From Acidobacteriota bacterium (GTDB lineage Bacteria; Acidobacteriota; Terriglobia; Bryobacterales; UBA6623): DNA of 64,000 nt. Below are positions 63,596 to 64,000 of this stretch, one piece after another (positions within the stretch are counted from its first letter, which is position 1; every line of letters begins with the position of its first letter). Location of the stretch: contig WGMB01000003.1 of assembly GCA_016125275.1 (NCBI GenBank), forward strand, positions 558,001 through 622,000. The letters are read 5' to 3'. A model generated the notes under the pieces. The model saw nothing but the letters and a program-made list of their open reading frames with translations, searched no databases and was not told the DNA's origin. A program made the position numbers and the translations under genes.

Positions 63596-64000
63596 GCTCA
63601 CCATCCACTGTCGTCCCGATCGCCAGGCCGACGCTGCCTCCTGTCGAGGAGCTGCAGCAACGGCTGGCGCATATTCTTTCCGGGACCGAGCTGACCAATG
63701 GCGCCGAAGTGGCTCGCTTCGAGGGCGAAGCCGCCGAGGTCTTGGAGGCCCCGCACTGCGTGGCGGTCTCCAGTTGCACCGCCGGCCTGATGCTGGTCGA
63801 ACGCTGCCTGAGCCTGCGCGGAGCGGCCGTCACGCCCAGCTTCACCTTCTTCGCCACGGCGCACAGCCTGCTGTGGAACGGCTTGCGACCGGTCCTGGCC
63901 GACTGCGACCCGACCACCTTCCAGATCGACCCGAACAGCGTTCGCCGAGTGATGACGCGGGGATGTTCGGCGATCGTCGGCGTGCATCTGTTCGGTTGCC
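63592..64000 (+). CDS. DegT/DnrJ/EryC1/StrS sugar aminotransferase (5' part only)
   Basis: The frame from ATG 63592 is open to the window end (136 residues). It has the N-terminal marks of the family: PVEELQQRLAHILSGTELTNGAEVARFE, AVSSCTAGLMLVERCL, VTPSFTFFATAHSLLW and PVLADCDPTTFQIDP. These PLP enzymes make amino sugars for surface polysaccharides. The PLP lysine lies beyond the edge. It overlaps the upstream polymerase gene by ATGA. Confidence 0.92.
   Translation, partial: MSSPSTVVPIARPTLPPVEELQQRLAHILSGTELTNGAEVARFEGEAAEVLEAPHCVAVSSCTAGLMLVERCLSLRGAAVTPSFTFFATAHSLLWNGLRPVLADCDPTTFQIDPNSVRRVMTRGCSAIVGVHLFGC

Overview
The window is a GC-rich bacterial chromosome segment with many GTG and TTG starts. 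It most likely comes from an acidobacterium of the Solibacter/Bryobacter type. The main evidence is an 818-residue MacB/FtsX permease with two permease halves (the acidobacterial ADOP type). It is joined by secreted proteins common in that group: DUF1501 with a DUF1549/DUF1553 cytochrome, DUF1552, a DUF1080 lipoprotein, a sulfatase, Gfo/Idh/MocA oxidoreductases and a GMC oxidoreductase. The lineage is inferred; no rRNA, tRNA, CRISPR array, insertion sequence or phage gene was found.

Layout. 1-9.7 kb: a radical SAM protein cut by the window edge, an old yellow enzyme, LepA, a small secreted protein, an STT3/AglB/PglB-like oligosaccharyltransferase, a DUF1080 lipoprotein, a HAD phosphatase and a conserved protein of unknown function. 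9.7-19.2 kb: a DUF1552 protein, a secreted leucine-rich repeat protein, a PLP aminotransferase, a methyltransferase, a DUF4412-like secreted protein, a ParE/Phd-type toxin-antitoxin pair, a cytochrome c/copper monooxygenase-like/EF-hand protein and an oxidoreductase. 19.2-19.8 kb: an AT-richer island with an orphan gene and hairpin repeats. 19.8-31.6 kb: GMC oxidoreductase, a fucosyltransferase-fold protein fused by overlap to cydAB, an acyltransferase, MsrA, a DMT transporter with a sulfatase, and two enolase-superfamily genes in tandem. 31.7-38.2 kb: an RND efflux operon divergent from an FCD/GntR regulator, with a perfect palindrome between them. 38.4-47.2 kb: a PQQ-type sugar dehydrogenase overlapped by a five-heme cytochrome, the ADOP permease, an AT3-SGNH acyltransferase, a glycine-zipper lipoprotein and an amidohydrolase. 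47.4-53.7 kb: a compact coxSLM-DEG cluster (form II molybdenum hydroxylase). 53.7-57.9 kb: the DUF1501 and DUF1549/DUF1553 pair. 58-64 kb: YtxH and coiled-coil envelope proteins, an oxidoreductase, and the start of a polysaccharide locus (degenerate CpsB-like protein, GT4 glycosyltransferase, Wzy-like polymerase, DegT aminotransferase cut by the edge).

The genes describe an aerobic heterotroph that uses complex carbohydrate and has flexible respiration: cytochrome bd oxidase, a multiheme cytochrome tied to sugar oxidation, and a molybdenum hydroxylase that may feed electrons to quinones. It also has a large envelope and glycan programme. Best leads: the complete catalytic signature of the STT3-like enzyme, two proteins that have lost catalytic residues while keeping their context (a CpsB-type PHP protein and an enolase-superfamily protein), the orphan low-GC gene, the efflux palindrome, and a set of -10-like elements placed so close to start codons that leaderless transcripts are predicted.
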